NCBI GenBank assembly: GCA_944323485.1
Contig: CALUSR010000005.1
Span: 174,155-238,154 of the forward strand
From: Candidatus Gastranaerophilales bacterium
Lineage (GTDB): Bacteria; Cyanobacteriota; Vampirovibrionia; Gastranaerophilales; CAJFVJ01
DNA: 64,000 nt
Reading direction: 5' to 3'
The notes beneath the pieces were generated by a model, which saw only the letters and a program-made list of their open reading frames with translations, searched no databases and was not told the DNA's origin. Positions 51,842 to 61,329 of this stretch are shown in pieces (the stretch's first letter is position 1; every line of letters starts with the position of its first letter). The position numbers and the translations under genes were made by a program.

Positions 51842-54800
51842 ATGAAACGAGTACTCAAATATTTTTTCATAGCTATAACAACGGTATGTATTTCATGCCT
51901 GATTTTCTACAGCATAATTCTCCCAAGAATACTGCCGGGAGAAAAAATGCTCACTCTTGCCGAAAAGATATTGCCTGATGAATATGATATAAAAACAAAA
52001 AACTTCAAACCAAACTTCAGATGGAACCTGTCACTGAGCTTATCTGCCGATGAATTTACCATGCTAAAAGCAGAAAGACCTATATTCTCATCAGAAAAAC
52101 CCTCCATAAGAATAGCCCTCATCCCTTTGATAAACAAACAACTCGTCATTAAAGACTTTAGTGCAGATAAAATAAAAATATCTCTCGCTTATCCGCAGGA
52201 TAAAGATATATTCGCTCTTCTCAAAAAAAATAAAAATGAGCATAAACGTGTATTTCTCAAAAAACTCAAAATCAAAAAATACATACTATCGGTCTCTGAA
52301 GATAACAAAATATCATCCATCGAAGGCGAAAATCTATATGTATCAAAATATTTCTGGTCAGAACACTACAAAATCTCAACATCAGGAAAAATCTTAGCAG
52401 ATGATAAACAAATATCAAATTTTTATGCAAAAGCATCAAAAAATAAAACGGACATAACAATTGACAAAATCGATATGTCCAGAATTATTCCCTACATCAA
52501 CGATACCCTTCCATATGATATATCAAACGGAGAAGGAACACTCGGCATACATTTTGATATAGAAAAAAACGGCGACTTCAACTTCAAATCACAAATAAAC
52601 AACCTTTTTATATATGACAAAAATAAAAAACAACTGCTGAGTATTTATGACAACCTGCATATTACGGCAAACGGCAATATGAGTTCAAAACAAATAAAAA
52701 TAGAAAAACTCAATGCCCAATCAAAAGACTACAACTTCTCTATCTCTGGCAGCATAGGCAAGCTTGATAAAAAGAAAAAAACATACAATCTGAATGTCAA
52801 TACTCAAAACTCAAAAATAAAAAAACTGCTCGGACTCTTCCCTAAGTGGATACCTGTTAAGAATGACGTGCCAAACCAAATGTTCCTGCATAATATAAAA
52901 GGAAGAGTAACATCAAATCTGATTATATCGGCAGATAACGAACAGTACCCAAATTATTACGGTCAACTCTCAATAGAAAACCTCTCTATTGATAACTTCG
53001 GAAATGAAGACTCTATACTCATCCTCAACTTCAACGAAAAAGAATTGAAATTGAACGCAGACCTGTTTCAAAAAAAACAGGATATTCATGTAGAGGGGCT
53101 GATGAGAGTTCTTCCGGAAAAATTTATAGAATTTGACGTGAAAACAAATACCGTAAAATTAAACGCACTGAGAGCAGTAACAACAACACTATCAGAAATC
53201 TTCGGGTTTGCAGCAGGTCCTCTTCCCGATATGGCAATGGACGGTTATGGCAAAGCAAATCTTCATATAAAAAATAAAAATACAGACATAAAAAAAGCCG
53301 CCCAACTAAACGGAAAAGTAGAAATCTTATCAGCAACAAACGTTCGTCACAAGGATTTAGCTTTACCTGTGGATACAGCAACAGGAGAAGTTTTGTTCAA
53401 AGGAACCCAAATCGAATATGACCTCAATGGAGTAATGAAACTCTCTCCTCTCAAAGTTACCGGATATTCCTCCATACCTGATGCTAAAAGCAATCTTACG
53501 CTCACGACAAAATCAACTCCGCTTGATTCAGGACTATATTTAATTAATAACAGCCCGCTTCTTTCAAAAGCAAAAGAAAATCTCAAACTCATCAAACAAG
53601 CAAATGGAACAGCCGATTTGACAATATTCTTGACCGGCAAAAATGAAACAGAATTCACTGCCTCAGGAAATATGAAGACAAAAAACGCCTCTGTCCTCTT
53701 GGAAGGATTCAGCAAAGAATTTACAAACATAGCATCTGATATAACATTTGATGAACAAACAGCAACATTCAACAATATTACGGCAACAGCGGCAGACTCA
53801 ATTTTTTCGGTAAACGGAACTATAAAAAATCAACAAATGAATCTTACGCTAAAAGCGCCAAATCTCGATGCCTCATCAGCATTCAATATGGTAAAAACAA
53901 GCAGCGCTCTCAAAAGTGCAAAAGAATCCATGAAAGATATCAAATCACTATCAGGAAAAATGGATTCAACAATTACCCTGAAAGGACCTGTAAACAGCGA
54001 TAACCTCCTTGATACAGCAGATTTTAAAATTCTAAACGGCAACATCATATTCAATGACTTTAACGAAAATATCTCCCTTACAAAAGGCAATCTGCATATA
54101 TCAAAAAATAATATGACTATAAACTCTGTAGAACTGAATGTCCTTGGAACAAAAGGTACAGCCTCGGGAGAAATTATTACAAAAAACAAACAGAGTATAC
54201 CAAACATAACAGTAACCCTGCCTTATGCCTCAAATAATGCCATAACAGGACTCAGAAAAGCTGACTATATCCCTGAAGAAGTAAGAAAAATTCTCTCTGA
54301 TACTCATAGCATACGAGGCAGCGCAAGCGCAAAAGTTCAAATACAAACACCTGATTTTGCACCGGATATAGTCATAACACCCAACAACCTGAGAGCAATC
54401 TATCAACCTGCAAATGCTCCCGTAAGATTTACATCAGGAACTCTTCATATAGATAAAAACTACAACACAAAATTCAATAACATCTCTGGTTATATGGGGG
54501 CATCAAAATTTCATTTAAGAGGCAATATAGACAGTACAAATAACTTTGACATCAAACTGTTCACCATTATCACCCCACATGATTTACAAAATCATATAAA
54601 CAAAATGCTGAAATCACCTCTTGCACTGAAAAAGAATGCTCCTGCTTCTGCAGACTTTAAAGGAAACTACAAAAACTGGCATTTAATCGGTGAGCTGATT
54701 CTCAACGAAGGGAATACTATATCGTACAAAGATACAAGCATAGAAGCTCCAAAAACACGTTTTCTCTTTGCAAATATATCAAAAGACTCAAACGGAATCA

Positions 54801-56224
54801 AAATATCAAACACAGGCATAAAAGAACTTTCATCAGGTTCTTTCTCGAATAACTGCTACTCAACAGGCTGCTACTCAAAATATGCGACAAACAATATTCT
54901 GCAAATAGACGGCCTGATAAAAAATAAAAAAGGCAGAATATCAATAGTTGCGCCAAAACATATAGATGCGGATCTGCTAAACGCCGCCATGCCCGGCGAT
55001 ACAAAGATTTTTGACTACGGTAAAGTCAAAGGTAATATAGACATTGTCCTTGATAACAACACAAATAAAATTCTCGGACATCTGAATATACAGGAAACAT
55101 TCATTCCATCGGTACAAACTCTCATACAAAATGCAGACATAACCTTTACCCGGCAAGATATTGAAGTTAAAAACTGCAAAATAAAAATAGATGAATCTGA
55201 TATTGATCTAAATGTAACAGGCAAAAATTCTTCACAATTTCCATTTGTCCTCAAAGAAGTAACACTCACCTCAAATTATATTAACCTCGATGACATCCTC
55301 GATAAATATATGAACCAGACAACTGTCAAAGAAGGAGACAAACCTCTGTTTATAATAGATAAGGGAACTCTCAAGGCAAATGAATTTGTTTTAAATAACC
55401 TGATAACAAACAACACTGACATCACATTCAACTTTGATAACAACTGGATGTTAAACCTCGATAAAATCTATCTGAACACAGCCGGCGGCAACATAAACGG
55501 AAATATGAACATAAACGTAAAAACATCAGATATTCAATCCGTTCTTTATTTTGAAAATATGCTGGCAAATGCTGCCGCAACAACCTTCTTCCAAATACCG
55601 AACGAAATCTACGGAACAATGAGCGGACAACTCGACTTCACAACAAAAGGCTCTTCCCCTGAAGAACTTGTGAAAAATTCGAACGGAAACGGAAGCTTTA
55701 AAATTACAGACGGACGTCTTGTAAGACTCGGTTCAATGGAATACCTCCTGAGAGCAGCTAATATTGCACAAGCAGGTATAACAGGATTGAATCTGAATAA
55801 TCTGATAGACTTGCTTACACCTCAAAAAACAGGGCACTTTGATACAATAAGCCTCGACGTAAGAATACAAAACGGTATTCTTCACACTGACAACCTCATA
55901 TCAAAAAGCCAGAACCTAAACCTCTATATAATGGGCAGTTTCGATATGGAAACCAACTATGCAGACCTTACAGTCCTCGGAAGATTACCAAAGAAAATCA
56001 AAGGCGTACTTGGTCCGATAGGCAGCCTCTCAATCAACTCAATGCTTGATATGATACCAGGAGTTGATGCACTGACAGAAAGCAACCTCGCCGCAGTTAT
56101 CCCTATTCTGAATAAAATTCCAGGATTTGAACTCGATAACAAAGAATACAGACGATTTGTCGTAAACATCGAAGGCGACTTCTACAACCCTAGTTCGGTC
56201 AAGAAATTCCGCTGGTTAAAATAA
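51842..56224 (+). CDS. AsmA-like giant protein (YhdP/TamB superfamily)
   Basis: A 1460-residue inner-membrane protein with a single N-terminal membrane helix (~7-28) and a huge periplasmic part made of repeated beta strands. The AsmA-like N-terminal region (~30-120) and the C-terminal AsmA_2-type domain (about 1250-1460, with SLDVRIQNGILHTDNL and DLTVLGRLP) are visible. In diderm bacteria such proteins are thought to bridge the membranes for phospholipid transport. The length is close to YhdP (~1270). This supports a diderm envelope. It follows glyS by ~40 nt. Confidence 0.87.
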   Translation: MKRVLKYFFIAITTVCISCLIFYSIILPRILPGEKMLTLAEKILPDEYDIKTKNFKPNFRWNLSLSLSADEFTMLKAERPIFSSEKPSIRIALIPLINKQLVIKDFSADKIKISLAYPQDKDIFALLKKNKNEHKRVFLKKLKIKKYILSVSEDNKISSIEGENLYVSKYFWSEHYKISTSGKILADDKQISNFYAKASKNKTDITIDKIDMSRIIPYINDTLPYDISNGEGTLGIHFDIEKNGDFNFKSQINNLFIYDKNKKQLLSIYDNLHITANGNMSSKQIKIEKLNAQSKDYNFSISGSIGKLDKKKKTYNLNVNTQNSKIKKLLGLFPKWIPVKNDVPNQMFLHNIKGRVTSNLIISADNEQYPNYYGQLSIENLSIDNFGNEDSILILNFNEKELKLNADLFQKKQDIHVEGLMRVLPEKFIEFDVKTNTVKLNALRAVTTTLSEIFGFAAGPLPDMAMDGYGKANLHIKNKNTDIKKAAQLNGKVEILSATNVRHKDLALPVDTATGEVLFKGTQIEYDLNGVMKLSPLKVTGYSSIPDAKSNLTLTTKSTPLDSGLYLINNSPLLSKAKENLKLIKQANGTADLTIFLTGKNETEFTASGNMKTKNASVLLEGFSKEFTNIASDITFDEQTATFNNITATAADSIFSVNGTIKNQQMNLTLKAPNLDASSAFNMVKTSSALKSAKESMKDIKSLSGKMDSTITLKGPVNSDNLLDTADFKILNGNIIFNDFNENISLTKGNLHISKNNMTINSVELNVLGTKGTASGEIITKNKQSIPNITVTLPYASNNAITGLRKADYIPEEVRKILSDTHSIRGSASAKVQIQTPDFAPDIVITPNNLRAIYQPANAPVRFTSGTLHIDKNYNTKFNNISGYMGASKFHLRGNIDSTNNFDIKLFTIITPHDLQNHINKMLKSPLALKKNAPASADFKGNYKNWHLIGELILNEGNTISYKDTSIEAPKTRFLFANISKDSNGIKISNTGIKELSSGSFSNNCYSTGCYSKYATNNILQIDGLIKNKKGRISIVAPKHIDADLLNAAMPGDTKIFDYGKVKGNIDIVLDNNTNKILGHLNIQETFIPSVQTLIQNADITFTRQDIEVKNCKIKIDESDIDLNVTGKNSSQFPFVLKEVTLTSNYINLDDILDKYMNQTTVKEGDKPLFIIDKGTLKANEFVLNNLITNNTDITFNFDNNWMLNLDKIYLNTAGGNINGNMNINVKTSDIQSVLYFENMLANAAATTFFQIPNEIYGTMSGQLDFTTKGSSPEELVKNSNGNGSFKITDGRLVRLGSMEYLLRAANIAQAGITGLNLNNLIDLLTPQKTGHFDTISLDVRIQNGILHTDNLISKSQNLNLYIMGSFDMETNYADLTVLGRLPKKIKGVLGPIGSLSINSMLDMIPGVDALTESNLAAVIPILNKIPGFELDNKEYRRFVVNIEGDFYNPSSVKKFRWLK

Positions 56225-56617
56225 TCAGTGATTTATAATTCTTGTTCCGTAAGACCTCATCGGAGTATATCCGTAGTTGCCGTATCCGTAATTTCTTAGA
56301 GCTCTAAATAATCCATGTCTTCTGAATCCTCTGCCCCCTCGCCGTGGGGCATAGTATCTGTTTGGTCTCGTATAAATATTTATCCCGTTCCACGGTGTTG
56401 AAAAGCCCTGATTATTCACATAATAACTTCCGCTGCTCAAACCAGAAGTACCTCCGTTTGAATAAATCCTCATCGCCTCAGCAGGCACCATTCCGTAAGA
56501 ATAAGACGTTGTATTATAACTACCACTGTTTGTCGGTCCAAGCAAACTCCAACTATCGGCATATGCAGAAGAAATAAATACCGAATTTAAAATAAACAAA
56601 ACAAACAAACGCTTCAT
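56225..56617 (-). CDS. small secreted Tyr/Gly/Arg-rich protein
   Basis: A 130-residue protein with a signal peptide (MKRLFVLFI..., ending at ~20 with AYA). The mature part is rich in Tyr, Gly, Ser and Arg, with a short RRGGRGFRRHG segment near 95. Two ATGs lie close together; GGGAGG sits ideally from the second (56617), which is preferred. It converges exactly on the AsmA-like gene (stop-to-stop within 1 nt). Not recognised; possibly a surface protein. Confidence 0.72.
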   Translation of the reverse strand: MKRLFVLFILNSVFISSAYADSWSLLGPTNSGSYNTTSYSYGMVPAEAMRIYSNGGTSGLSSGSYYVNNQGFSTPWNGINIYTRPNRYYAPRRGGRGFRRHGLFRALRNYGYGNYGYTPMRSYGTRIINH

Positions 56618-56720
56618 AACCATCCCTCCCTGATAAATAATCTATCTCAGTATAACCATCCGACATAAATTTTTATCACGGGAGATCGGGCAATACTCAA
56701 GCGGGCAGAAAAAACGCACA

Positions 56721-56744
56721 AAAATAGGAGCCTTCTCGGCTCCT
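56721..56744 (-). terminator. terminator of tRNA-Glu
   Basis: On the minus strand AGGAGCC pairs with GGCTCCT (7 bp) and is followed by ATTTTT. Confidence 0.85.
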
Positions 56745-56757
56745 TATAATAAAATGG

Positions 56758-56830
56758 TACTCCCAAGGGGATTTGAACCCCTGCCGCATCCGTGAAAGGG
56801 ATGTGTCCTAGGCCTCTAGACGATGGGAGC
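56758..56830 (-). tRNA. tRNA-Glu (anticodon TTC)
   Basis: A 73-nt cloverleaf with acceptor stem GCTCCCA/TGGGAGT (first pair G-T), D-arm GTCTAGAGGCCTAGGAC, anticodon stem CATCC/GGATG around CTTTCAC (anticodon TTC), T-arm AGGGG/CCCCT and discriminator A. The next three bases read CCA, so the 3' end may be encoded. Confidence 0.97.
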
Positions 56831-56917
56831 ACTAGGTGGACTTTTGTCCCAGTGATATTAGGGTAACAAAACCATACCTCAAATGTCAACTATTTTTTTT
56901 AAATAATTGACTATTTT

Positions 56918-57655
56918 TTAGTTATCTTCATTTTTATACTTTTTCGCTGCATTGCGAGACATAGTCAAAAATTTTCTGAATGCCTCTATATAAGTTCCAT
57001 CAGCAGTTTCTTCATCTATTTGTATTTCCAGTTTCAAAACAGGTTTTGGGGCAACAAGAAAAGATTCATCAAAATATTCCTGCAAATCTTCTTCTATCTT
57101 GGAACGTTTTTCTTCTGGCAAATCATCCTTCCCTAAAGAAACAAAATCATCAAGCCAAACAGAATGGTCTTTCTTGTTTGCGAGTTCTATCAACGAATCA
57201 TTCTCATAGCTGTATTCAAGAAGGTCAAGCCCGTCCTCTATATCAGCCATATCTTCTGCAGAAAGCTTTCTTCTATATAGAGCATCTACAAGCAATGAAG
57301 CCTTTGCAAAAAAGCTGTCGACATCCCCATCCTCTCCGCTCTTTTTGGCATTTTGCAAATCCTTCAAAAAAGAATTGCTATAAATCATATGAACAAAATT
57401 ATCAGCAACATTGCCCGCCTGAGAAGGGTGAGATTTTAGAAAACGTTTTGTATCATCAATCCAGAGGTTTTTACCTTCTATAGATTCATAACTCTCTTCC
57501 TCAAAATTCGGCAGCGTTTTCATCTCAATAATTACGGAACTTTTTACAAATTCATCTCCCTTTGTTTGCGGTTTTGCGCCCTTTCTGTCATCTTTCGGCT
57601 CCATAACAAAAATCCCGAAGTTAACAGATGAAATATTTATTCTGTTTATAAACAT
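56918..57655 (-). CDS. hypothetical helical protein
   Basis: Not recognised. A 245-residue protein without signal peptide. It begins MFINRINISSVNFG and continues with a basic, disordered segment (~20-45), then an all-helical acidic region rich in Asp, Glu, Leu and Ser (50-240). The start resembles the N-terminus of the HEMVH protein at 27176-28276 and the 57-residue ORF at 20966. Such a shared short start might be a targeting signal. Neighbouring genes give no hint. Confidence 0.7.
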   Translation of the reverse strand: MFINRINISSVNFGIFVMEPKDDRKGAKPQTKGDEFVKSSVIIEMKTLPNFEEESYESIEGKNLWIDDTKRFLKSHPSQAGNVADNFVHMIYSNSFLKDLQNAKKSGEDGDVDSFFAKASLLVDALYRRKLSAEDMADIEDGLDLLEYSYENDSLIELANKKDHSVWLDDFVSLGKDDLPEEKRSKIEEDLQEYFDESFLVAPKPVLKLEIQIDEETADGTYIEAFRKFLTMSRNAAKKYKNEDN

Positions 57656-57751
57656 AAAATCTCTTCTTTTTTCAAATCATACTCTCATATTAAATCTCTC
57701 AAAAAACGAATATGATATCAAAAGAACAAAAAGTAAATAAAATTTAACACC

Positions 57752-59659
57752 CTATTGTTTGATTATGGAAATAAACAGCTTAACAAGATTTCCATCCCAT
57801 TTTGAGTTAGAGCCCTCTTCCAGAATTTTGAGCGCTTCCTCTTGAGAATAAGCTCTTCTATACGGTCTGTCGCTGATTAATGCACAATATGCATCAACAA
57901 TAAAGATTATACGGGAGCCTATAGGAATTTTCTCTCCTGACAATTGCCCCGGATATCCTGATCCATCCCAGTTTTCGTGATGGTGCTCAACTATCGGAAA
58001 AATATTTTGTATCTTTTCAACAGGCTTCAATATCTGCTTCACTGCAATAGTCGGATGCTGAGATATTTGATAAGCCTCTTTCCTGTTAAGAGGTCCCGGT
58101 TTTAGCAATATTTCTTCAGGAACAAACAAATTTCCAAGGTCATATAAAATTATTGATAATTTTATCTTATCAATCTCTTCTTCATCCAATTTAGCTTCTT
58201 TTGCAAGCTTTGAAGCAAGATGTATTTTTTCTTTTATAGAATTTTTTTCACTATGCATCGGGTCATAGCGTTTGATTATGTCATCAGAAAGCTGGAATAA
58301 TTTTTCCGTAAGTTCTTTAGGATTTGTATCAAAAAATTTCTCGAGTTCCTTTTTTATGTCAGGCTCAATTCTGGATGAAAGCTCTCCATCCGGGGATAAA
58401 AGTATTTCACGAAGCGTATCAAAAGCAATCTCAGTCCAGCTTTCCTTTTGTTCAACACTTGCAAGGACAACACGGTTACGACCGTTCTTCTTCGCACGGT
58501 ACATAGCCTGATCGACAATTTCCATAAGCTCATCTATATTATCCGTATGCTCTAAAAAAGTCGCAACACCAATACTTGCAGTGACATGTCCGACTTCTTT
58601 AACAGATTCTTTTTCAATTGCCACCCTCAATCTTTCAGCGGCAACCATCGCACCTTTTGAATCAATACCGGGAAGTAAAATTCCAAACTCTTCACCGCCA
58701 AATCGAACAGAAATATCAATATTTCTCGCATTTTTTTTCAAAACATGCGCAATCGTACAAATCGCCTCATCACCGATAGAATGTCCGAATGTATCATTTA
58801 TCTGTTTGAGATGGTCCAAATCAAGAGTAATCAACGAAAACGGCTGTTTCAAGCGGGAAGAACGCTCAACTTCCTGTACAATATAAGAGCTGAAATACCT
58901 TCTGTTGTACAATCCTGTCATCGGATCAGTAACAGCCTGATTTCTGATTGTTTCAAACAACCCTGCAATAGTAATCGCCAAATCCACCTGATTGGTAAAC
59001 AGCTTCAAAAAGTTCTGCTCTGTTTCAGTTATTTCTTTTCTCTGTGACACTACCAGTACAGCGCCAAATTTGCTGTCCTGAGTCTTTATGGGCAAAAGAG
59101 AAATACACTTCGGATAAAAAACAGCCCGCAGCTTTTCTTTTTGACCCTCATCCAGTTCCATATTAGATGATTCAAAAACAGCTTCAAAGTTGTTTATGAA
59201 ATCAAATTCCTGATTCTGCACAATTTTTGATACAATATTGGACTCATCTGATTTAATTTTTAATAGCTCAACAGGCTTTTTCAAAATAGAAGAAATATTT
59301 GTAGAATATTCACCCTCTGATACTGCACGTACTTTCAAAAAGCTATCGCCGTCTTCTTCAACAATCTGGAATAACATAGCGTAGACATATCCCATATCAG
59401 CACTCAGCCTGTCTACTATTTTTTTCACAATTTCAGACAGCGGCTCTGATGAGTTCATCGTATCAAGAATATTACTAAGAGCAAGAATACTCCTGTTTGC
59501 CTGATTAAGTTCATTTGTTCTGTGCTCTATCTCGCTCTCAAGAAAACGGTTACGTTCATAAATTTCAACAAAGTTCTTCTTTTCTTTATAAAATTGATAT
59601 TCTACTTCATTGATTTTGTTATTATAAGATTTTAATGCATTAAAGATTTTATCTAACAT
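57752..59659 (-). CDS. GAF-GGDEF-HD-GYP cyclic-di-GMP protein with degenerate HD site
   Basis: A 635-residue signalling protein: N-terminal coiled coil (1-60), GAF-like sensor domain (~65-235), GGDEF domain with GGEEF at 321-325, and a C-terminal HD-GYP domain. The RxxD inhibitory site (R312, D315) is present, so diguanylate cyclase activity with product feedback is likely. In the HD-GYP domain the HDxGK motif reads YDLGN at 506-510, while HHENWDGSGYP (~560-570) and other metal-site parts remain. The phosphodiesterase is therefore probably impaired. Confidence 0.93.
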   Translation of the reverse strand: MLDKIFNALKSYNNKINEVEYQFYKEKKNFVEIYERNRFLESEIEHRTNELNQANRSILALSNILDTMNSSEPLSEIVKKIVDRLSADMGYVYAMLFQIVEEDGDSFLKVRAVSEGEYSTNISSILKKPVELLKIKSDESNIVSKIVQNQEFDFINNFEAVFESSNMELDEGQKEKLRAVFYPKCISLLPIKTQDSKFGAVLVVSQRKEITETEQNFLKLFTNQVDLAITIAGLFETIRNQAVTDPMTGLYNRRYFSSYIVQEVERSSRLKQPFSLITLDLDHLKQINDTFGHSIGDEAICTIAHVLKKNARNIDISVRFGGEEFGILLPGIDSKGAMVAAERLRVAIEKESVKEVGHVTASIGVATFLEHTDNIDELMEIVDQAMYRAKKNGRNRVVLASVEQKESWTEIAFDTLREILLSPDGELSSRIEPDIKKELEKFFDTNPKELTEKLFQLSDDIIKRYDPMHSEKNSIKEKIHLASKLAKEAKLDEEEIDKIKLSIILYDLGNLFVPEEILLKPGPLNRKEAYQISQHPTIAVKQILKPVEKIQNIFPIVEHHHENWDGSGYPGQLSGEKIPIGSRIIFIVDAYCALISDRPYRRAYSQEEALKILEEGSNSKWDGNLVKLFISIIKQ

Positions 59660-59707
59660 AAACTATCCGAGACTACTTCTTCTATAAGATTAAATTATAC
59701 ACTATTT

Positions 59708-60763
59708 TCAAGTATTAGTTAATAATTTATTTATATGTTCTATAACACTCGCAGGTTGAATTAGACGCATACACTCAATATTATTCCCTGAGCACTTTTT
59801 TTTAAAACACGGTCTGCATGAAATATCAGCAACAAAAGAAAAATTGCCCTTCCCGAACGGTCCGTTCCTCTTCTCTGAGGTCGGTCCGATTATACAGATA
59901 ACCCTTGGTTTTTCAACGGAACATGCAAGATGAGCGGAACCTGAATCAACAGACACAACAATATCAGCCCTTCGAAAAACCTCAAGAAGAGATATAATAT
60001 CAGTTTTGCCGGCAAGGCTCAGGCACTCTTTATTTGCAGAAAAAGAAATTATCTGCGCAATCAACTCTTCATCAGCTTTCATCCCCGTGAATATAACATT
60101 GCATCTTTTTGAAAATTCATCAAGCAACGATCCCCAATATTCAGGCAGCCAGTGTTTGTTAATCCATGTGGTTGCAGGGGAAAAAACAATCGTCTTCTTA
60201 TTCTTATCTAAAGATTTCATCAAAGAAGAAACATACATCCTGTCCTCTTCCGTTGAATCAGGCAATGAGTAATGAACACTCAAATCATTACATCCAAGAT
60301 AAGATGCAAACTTCAAATTTCTTTCGATAATATGCTCGCTGCAAGAAAATTCAGCCCCAGAGTCAATCAGCTCATTAGCAAGCAAAAAAGCAAACTCACG
60401 GGTATGTTTATGAGACATCCTGCGTTTTGCTCCACTCAAGAAATTGACACATGCACTCTTCAACAATCCCTGCACATCAATCGCTATATCATAGTTATCA
60501 CGTCTTATTTCAGCAATAATCGAAAAGAATTCTCTCATATTTCCGAGAAAATTTGACTTATTCTTTTTCCACTTCTTTTTCGGCAAAATATATAACTTAT
60601 CAACAACAGGATTATTAACAAGAACAGCACATGCTTTATCTTCAACAACCCATCCGATAAACACACCAGGAAATTGTCTTTTCAGCGCACAAACAAGGGG
60701 AATTGTGTGTATAACATCACCAAGTGCGCTTAATCTTGTTATTAATATTCGTTTGTTATTCAT
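59708..60763 (-). CDS. GT9 glycosyltransferase (LPS heptosyltransferase type)
   Basis: LPS core glycosyltransferase of family GT9. The 351-residue protein shows the N-terminal RLSALGDVIHTIPLV motif (8-22), DIAIDVQGLLKSA, the nucleotide-binding FSPATTW segment and the C-terminal VSVDSGSAHLA and IGPTSEKRNGP motifs. A longer reading frame reaches 60895, but the added 44 residues are hydrophobic and overlap the plus-strand gene, and the family begins at this ATG. It supports an LPS outer membrane together with KdsB. Confidence 0.92.
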   Translation of the reverse strand: MNNKRILITRLSALGDVIHTIPLVCALKRQFPGVFIGWVVEDKACAVLVNNPVVDKLYILPKKKWKKNKSNFLGNMREFFSIIAEIRRDNYDIAIDVQGLLKSACVNFLSGAKRRMSHKHTREFAFLLANELIDSGAEFSCSEHIIERNLKFASYLGCNDLSVHYSLPDSTEEDRMYVSSLMKSLDKNKKTIVFSPATTWINKHWLPEYWGSLLDEFSKRCNVIFTGMKADEELIAQIISFSANKECLSLAGKTDIISLLEVFRRADIVVSVDSGSAHLACSVEKPRVICIIGPTSEKRNGPFGKGNFSFVADISCRPCFKKKCSGNNIECMRLIQPASVIEHINKLLTNT

Positions 60764-60855
60764 AATCAGCCATGTAGTGTATCTGATGACAAGTGGTATT
60801 ACTTTTTTTAGAGGAACAAAATACCGGAAAAATATAATATCATAAAAATACATTA

Positions 60856-61125
60856 ATGGATAATTTTTATAGTCAAGAAAAGGGATACATACCAATGCAC
60901 AAAAAATCGCAGGTTGATTTGTATATCAAAGCGCTCTCTGCCCAAATCAACATTATGAAAAATTCTCATGACATAAGTGAAAAAAACGAAGAGCAATTCA
61001 ACAAACTGCTAATCAAAAAAGCAATTCTGATAAAAATCAACAACAGAAAACCTCTTCTCTCTGCTCTAAATCAAATAAAAAGAAAACTATTCAAAGAAGA
61101 GAAATTAATCTGTGATTATTTTTAA
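60856..61125 (+). CDS. small basic hypothetical protein
   Basis: Not recognised. An 89-residue, lysine- and isoleucine-rich protein, mostly helical, with a KRKLFKEEK tail. Two starts are possible: ATG 60856 or ATG 60895, where an AGGG ribosome-binding site fits better. It is divergent from the GT9 gene and has its own terminator. Basic charge would allow nucleic acid binding; nothing else can be said. Confidence 0.6.
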   Translation: MDNFYSQEKGYIPMHKKSQVDLYIKALSAQINIMKNSHDISEKNEEQFNKLLIKKAILIKINNRKPLLSALNQIKRKLFKEEKLICDYF

Positions 61126-61157
61126 GAAAAAATAATAACCTCTAAAATAACATCAAC

Positions 61158-61185
61158 AAAGGAAGCTCTAAAGCTTCCTTTTATT
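61158..61185 (+). terminator. terminator of the small basic gene
   Basis: AAAGGAAGCT pairs with AGCTTCCTTT and the right arm ends in a T-rich tract, 33 nt after the stop. Confidence 0.85.
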
Positions 61186-61329
61186 ATAAGAACAGTAACA
61201 TTTTACTACAAAAGTAGTAAAAACTATAGCGTTTTTTTATAGAATAGGTTATAATATAAATACGGAGGAGATAAAATCTAAATAAAATTCGACTGTACTT
61301 CCTAAGGCAGACTCTGCAGAAAGGGAATC

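Noticed and set aside
60764..60895. 44-residue N-terminal extension of the GT9 gene
   Set aside because: The family begins at the ATG at 60763; the extension is hydrophobic and overlaps the divergent gene at 60856.
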